Assembly (NCBI GenBank): GCA_043781315.1
Contig: JAYWBR010000505.1
Coordinates: 1 to 8,786, forward strand
DNA: 8,786 bases
Reading direction: 5' to 3'
From: CAIQOK01 sp043781315
Lineage (GTDB): Bacteria; Verrucomicrobiota; Verrucomicrobiia; Limisphaerales; CAIQOK01
Shown: positions 6,061 through 8,786 of the stretch, one piece after another
Numbering within the stretch: position 1 is the stretch's first letter
Layout of the letters: the number at the start of each line of letters is the position of its first letter
Notes under the pieces: generated by a model
Seen by the model: the letters and a program-made list of their open reading frames with translations, nothing else
Database searches by the model: none
Told to the model about the DNA's origin: nothing
Translations under genes and position numbers: made by a program

Positions 6061-6732
6061 ATGAAAATTTTTACTCCCGGCTTCATGGCCGTCTTGGTGG
6101 CGATGGGTTTTTCCTTTGCCCAATTTTCCGTGGCGGCAGCGGATGAAATTATGCCAACCAACCGCCTGGAACTTTTCAACGGCCGGGATTTCACGGGCTG
6201 GACTTTCTTTTCACGCAGCACCAACGCCCCGGCTGAAACGTGGAGTGTCACCAATGGCGTCATTCATTGCAGCGGCAAATCCATCGGCTACCTGCGCACG
6301 GAAAAAAGTTTCCGCGACTGCAAACTGACCGTGGAATGGCGCTTCGTGAAAATGGCGCCCAAGCTGGACAACACCGGCGTGCTGGTTCACATGCAGTTGC
6401 CCGACAAGGTCTGGCCGATGTGCGTCCAAGTGCAGGGCAAGCACGACCGGCAGGGCGATTTAATTCTCATGGCCGGCGCGGAGAGCAAGGAACATCGCGG
6501 ACTGGATGCCAACACGGCGATTCCAATGCACGGCGATTCCAATGAAAAACCTGTGGGCGAATGGAATGCCAGCGTGACGGCTTGCGCGGGCAATTCGGTG
6601 AAGGCTTTCATTAACGACCGGCTGATGAACGAGACGACGGAATGCACGGTGTCGTCCGGCTTCCTCGGCATCCAGAGCGAGGGCGCGGAGTTTGAGATTC
6701 GCAGGATGTTTGTGGAGCCGCTGAATCACTGA
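6061..6732 (+). CDS. Exported DUF1080 protein (3-keto-disaccharide hydrolase-like)
   Basis: This 223-aa protein belongs to the DUF1080 / 3-keto-disaccharide hydrolase family (PF06439), a concanavalin-like beta-sandwich; characterised members act on 3-keto-glycosides produced by sugar oxidoreductases. Residues 1-27 form a Sec signal peptide (MKIFTPGFMAVLVAMGF core, likely cut after AAA), so it acts outside the cytoplasmic membrane. Family blocks visible are LELFNGRDFTGW (36-47), WSVTNGVIHCSG (61-72), LTVEWRF (89-95), LDNTGVLVHM (102-111), WPMCVQVQ (118-125) and the closing GFLGIQSEGAEFEIRRMFVEPL (190-221). I chose the ATG at 6061 because it begins the signal peptide; the frame is open to a TTG at 6028 that would add an unlikely 11 residues. 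A TTGACT at 6023-6028 might be a -35 box without a good -10. The gene is convergent with the Smr gene and overlaps its end by 7 bp. Substrate is unknown. Confidence 0.92.
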   Translation: MKIFTPGFMAVLVAMGFSFAQFSVAAADEIMPTNRLELFNGRDFTGWTFFSRSTNAPAETWSVTNGVIHCSGKSIGYLRTEKSFRDCKLTVEWRFVKMAPKLDNTGVLVHMQLPDKVWPMCVQVQGKHDRQGDLILMAGAESKEHRGLDANTAIPMHGDSNEKPVGEWNASVTACAGNSVKAFINDRLMNETTECTVSSGFLGIQSEGAEFEIRRMFVEPLNH

Positions 6733-7007
6733 GCCAACGGCGGACGCAATTGAACCAGCGTTGCACCCCAGCTGCCGAACTGCGGATGATCCAGCGTGAA
6801 GGCGATCACGTCGGGATGTTTTTCCAAAACCGAATGCACCGTGCGCCGCAAGTGGCCGATGCCTTTGCCGTGGATGATTCGCACTTGGAAAATCCCCCGC
6901 TCCCGGCAGGCGGCGAGATAATCCAGCACAAGTTCCTTCACCTCGCGCGGCTTGAAGGTGTGCAAGTCGAGCACGCCATCAATGGGCAGTTGCAACGGTT
7001 CGGACAT
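6726..7007 (-). CDS. Small stand-alone Smr-domain protein
   Basis: This 93-aa protein consists almost entirely of one Smr (small MutS-related) domain, a fold associated with nucleic-acid nicking or RNA cleavage, also found at the C terminus of MutS2. Diagnostic motifs are LDLHTFKPRE (13-22, the LDxH motif) and IIHGKGIGHLRRTVHSVL (44-61, the HGxG motif). The domain continues through HPDVIAFTLDHPQFGSWGATLVQL. The ATG at 7007 (MSEPLQL) is the likely start, since the residues before it in the open frame (back to 7103) are encoded by the palindromic repeat upstream and have no family character. It lacks any MutS ATPase or linker domain. It lies between two plus-strand genes, tail to tail with the DUF1080 gene, which it overlaps by 7 bp at the stop codons. 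The cellular role of such short Smr proteins is not well defined. Confidence 0.9.
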   Translation of the reverse strand: MSEPLQLPIDGVLDLHTFKPREVKELVLDYLAACRERGIFQVRIIHGKGIGHLRRTVHSVLEKHPDVIAFTLDHPQFGSWGATLVQLRPPLAQ

Positions 7008-7053
7008 GGGGTTGAGACTACGCAATTTTGAAACCGCTGCCGAGAAAATCCCC

Positions 7054-7116
7054 GGAGCGCGGAGCATTGCTCCGCCCGAATCGCTGAGCGACTTGCGGGG
7101 CAATGTTCCGCACTCC
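7054..7116. repeat. 63-bp nested palindromic element
   Basis: Two 22-nt arms, 7054-7075 and 7095-7116, are inverted copies of each other with 19 of 22 positions matching. Each arm also contains its own hairpin: GCGGAGCA-T-TGCTCCGC (7059-7075, perfect) and GCGGGGCA-A-TGTTCCGC (7095-7111, using G-U pairs). The centre holds TCGCT-G-AGCGA (7081-7091), a third perfect stem. The structure can thus fold as one long hairpin or as a three-leaf cruciform. It lies in the divergent gap between the Smr and acetyltransferase genes. It is unlike the repeat at 5858-6000 and is probably a separate REP-like family. Confidence 0.7.
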
Positions 7117-7638
7117 GTTCGTCACCACCGGGAAAGCATTGATTCCGCTTCTTCACACGGTTTAGCATCCGGCATCAAAACGACCATTCGACAGGCCACT
7201 TTATCCGACGTGCCGTTCATCGTGAGCGGCAATCTGCGGCTGGCGTTGGAGACGGAGCGGCGGCAACTCGATCCGGCCACGGTTGCAGCAGGAGTAAATG
7301 CGCTGCTGGCGGATGCGGCGAAGGGAATTTATTTCCTGGCGGAAGCAGACGGCCAACCGGTCGGCCAGCTTTTGATCACCCGCGAGTGGAGCGACTGGCG
7401 CAATGGGAATTTCTGGTGGATTCAAAGCGTCTATGTACTGGAGCCGTTTCGCGGTCGGGGAATTTTCCGCGCACTGTTTGAACACGTTCACGCACTGGCC
7501 CAAGCCCGCCACGATGTCTGCGGCCTCCGGCTTTACGTCGAGGCCAACAACTCACGCGCCCAGGAAGCCTACCGTCGGTTGGGTTTGGCAAAGACGGACT
7601 ACGAGCTATTTGAAACTGATTTCGTTTTGAACCACTGA
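7093..7638 (+). CDS. GNAT-family N-acetyltransferase (start uncertain)
   Basis: The product is a Gcn5-related acetyltransferase using acetyl-CoA; its substrate cannot be predicted. The fold begins at KTTIRQATLSDVPFIV, whose first Lys codon is at 7177. Motif A is seen in SVYVLEPFRGRGIFRALF with the pyrophosphate-binding RGRG at 7450-7461, and motif B in LYVEANNSRAQEAYRRLGL near the C terminus. Domain size from 7174 is 154 aa, typical for GNAT. No ATG or GTG occurs in frame between 7006 and the start of the domain. The TTG at 7093, inside the palindromic element, is the nearest conventional start and is used here (181 aa); an ATC at 7174 or ATT at 7135 would give a better N terminus but are rare start codons. 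ATGs at 6982 and 7006 would overlap the Smr gene. The gene stops 16 bp before cstA on the same strand and may be cotranscribed with it. Confidence 0.85.
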   Translation: MRGNVPHSVRHHRESIDSASSHGLASGIKTTIRQATLSDVPFIVSGNLRLALETERRQLDPATVAAGVNALLADAAKGIYFLAEADGQPVGQLLITREWSDWRNGNFWWIQSVYVLEPFRGRGIFRALFEHVHALAQARHDVCGLRLYVEANNSRAQEAYRRLGLAKTDYELFETDFVLNH

Positions 7639-7654
7639 CCTTGTTCTTCAGCGC

Positions 7655-8786
7655 ATGAAAAAAACTTTGGCCCGCCTGTTCTGGTTTCTGCTCGCCGTCC
7701 TCGGGGCGTGGGCGTTTGCCACGCTCGCGCTGCATCGCGGCGAGGAAATCAATTCCGTCTATATCCTCATCGCCGCGCTCTGCACCTATGCCATCGGCTA
7801 CCGGTTTTATTCCAAGTGGATCGCCGTCCGCGTGCTGATGCTCGACGAACGCCGCGCCACGCCGTGCGAGGTCCACGACGACGGCAAGGACTTTTGCAAG
7901 ACGAACAAGTGGATCGTCTTCGGCCATCACTTCGCGGCGATCTCCGGGCCGGGGCCGCTGGTCGGGCCGGTGCTGGCGTCGCAGTTTGGTTATCTGCCGG
8001 GAACGCTGTGGATCTTGATCGGCGTCGTGCTGGGCGGCGCGGTGCAGGACTTTGTGATTTTGTTTTGCTCGCTGCGGCGCGACGGAAAATCCCTCGGCCA
8101 GATGGTCAAGGAAGAGTTGAACACCTTCGCCGGCGGCATCGCGCTGGTGGCCATCCTCGCCATCATGGTGATTCTGCTGGCGGTGCTGGCGCTCGTGGTC
8201 GTGAAGGCGTTGGCGGAAAGTCCGTGGGGCATCTTCACGGTCGGCGCGACGATTCCCATCGCGATGTTCATGGGCGGCTACATGCGCTTTCTGCGCGTGG
8301 GGAAAGTTTTGGAGGCGTCCGTCTTCGGCGTCGCGCTGCTGCTGCTGGCGGTGTGGGGCGGGAAAATGATTCACCAAAGTCCGCACTGGTCGCAGGTATT
8401 TGGACTGCGCGACATCACCGTCGCATGGACGATCATCCTCTACGGTTTTGCGGCGAGCGCGCTGCCGGTGTGGCTGCTGCTCGCGCCGAGGGATTACCTG
8501 AGCACGTTCATGAAGCTCGGCACCATCTTCGCGCTGGTCGTGGGGATTTTTTGCGTGCTGCCGAATCTGCACATGCCGGCGTTTACGCAGTTTGTGGACG
8601 GCTCCGGGCCGGTGGTGGCGGGGAAACTTTTTCCGTTCTGTTTCATCACGATTGCCTGCGGCGCGATCTCGGGCTTCCACACGCTGATCGCCAGCGGCAC
8701 GACGCCAAAAATTCTTTCGCGAGAAACCTACGCGCGGCCCGTCGGCTACGGCGCGATGTGTCTGGAATCCCTGGTGGCGATCATGG
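7655..8786 (+). CDS. cstA: Carbon starvation protein CstA family transporter (5' part; runs off window)
   Basis: The first 377 codons of a CstA-family membrane transporter are present, open to the window edge. In characterised bacteria CstA and its relative BtsT import pyruvate, and CstA has also been linked to peptide uptake during carbon starvation. Family features seen are the N-terminal membrane helix (LFWFLLAVLGAWAFATLAL), YAIGYRFYSKWI, the strongly conserved FGHHFAAISGPGPLVGPVLA, LGGAVQDF, the repeated hydrophobic segments, GATIPIAMFMGGYMRF, LLLAPRDYLSTFMKLG and ISGFHTLIASGTTPK, all in family order. I chose the ATG at 7655, which gives the natural N terminus; no Shine-Dalgarno is visible. 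It follows the acetyltransferase stop by 16 bp. Several hydrophobic spans indicate an inner-membrane protein. The full protein would be expected to be about 550-700 aa, so roughly half to two thirds is seen. Confidence 0.96.
   Translation, partial: MKKTLARLFWFLLAVLGAWAFATLALHRGEEINSVYILIAALCTYAIGYRFYSKWIAVRVLMLDERRATPCEVHDDGKDFCKTNKWIVFGHHFAAISGPGPLVGPVLASQFGYLPGTLWILIGVVLGGAVQDFVILFCSLRRDGKSLGQMVKEELNTFAGGIALVAILAIMVILLAVLALVVVKALAESPWGIFTVGATIPIAMFMGGYMRFLRVGKVLEASVFGVALLLLAVWGGKMIHQSPHWSQVFGLRDITVAWTIILYGFAASALPVWLLLAPRDYLSTFMKLGTIFALVVGIFCVLPNLHMPAFTQFVDGSGPVVAGKLFPFCFITIACGAISGFHTLIASGTTPKILSRETYARPVGYGAMCLESLVAIM

Noticed and set aside
7376..8680. Long minus-strand open frame (434 codons) opposite cstA
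   Set aside because: The peptide is rich in Arg, His, Gln and Asp without any domain, typical of the reverse frame of a high-GC membrane protein gene; the plus strand reads cleanly as CstA.
1..8786. CRISPR array, rRNA genes, transposase or replication origin
   Set aside because: No regularly spaced repeats, rRNA signatures, transposase motifs or DnaA-box clusters were seen on either strand.

Overview
The window is high-GC bacterial DNA whose gene content, weak or absent Shine-Dalgarno sequences, GTG/TTG starts and palindromic intergenic repeats best fit a Verrucomicrobiota genome, probably of the Pedosphaera/Limisphaerales type. This assignment is inference from gene families (DUF1080 protein, characteristic integrase, CstA) and repeat style; no marker gene proves it.

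Left part (1-2050, all genes on the minus strand): the end of a tRNA-associated integrated element. A tyrosine recombinase (724-1986) lies 64 bp past the 3' end of a tRNA-Leu(GAG) gene (2051-2135). Beyond it is a visibly AT-richer gene for a TIGR04255-family protein (75-578) that looks C-terminally truncated. Two 11-bp-spaced copies of TCTGTCAGAA sit between integrase and tRNA. The other end of the element is outside the window.

Middle part (2136-5840): a lipoprotein substrate-binding subunit of a peptide-type ABC importer (minus strand, no permease nearby) is divergent from a vapBC-type toxin-antitoxin pair (AbrB-like antitoxin, FitB-like PIN toxin, GTGA overlap) with a perfect 7-3-7 palindrome just before the antitoxin start. 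The toxin gene ends 10 bp before ychF, a conserved housekeeping P-loop ATPase/GTPase, so toxin-antitoxin and housekeeping gene may share a transcript.

Right part (5841-8786): a 143-bp intergenic repeat with 8-bp inverted ends and two perfect inner hairpins; an exported DUF1080 (3-keto-disaccharide hydrolase-like) protein; a convergent small Smr-domain protein whose stop overlaps that of the DUF1080 gene; a second, 63-bp palindromic element; a GNAT acetyltransferase with no obvious ATG/GTG start; and the first 377 codons of a CstA-family pyruvate/peptide transporter running off the right edge.

No convincing undescribed multi-gene system is visible. The most worthwhile leads are the integrase with asparagine at both usual active-site histidine positions, its tRNA/direct-repeat attachment region, and the two intergenic palindromic repeat families.
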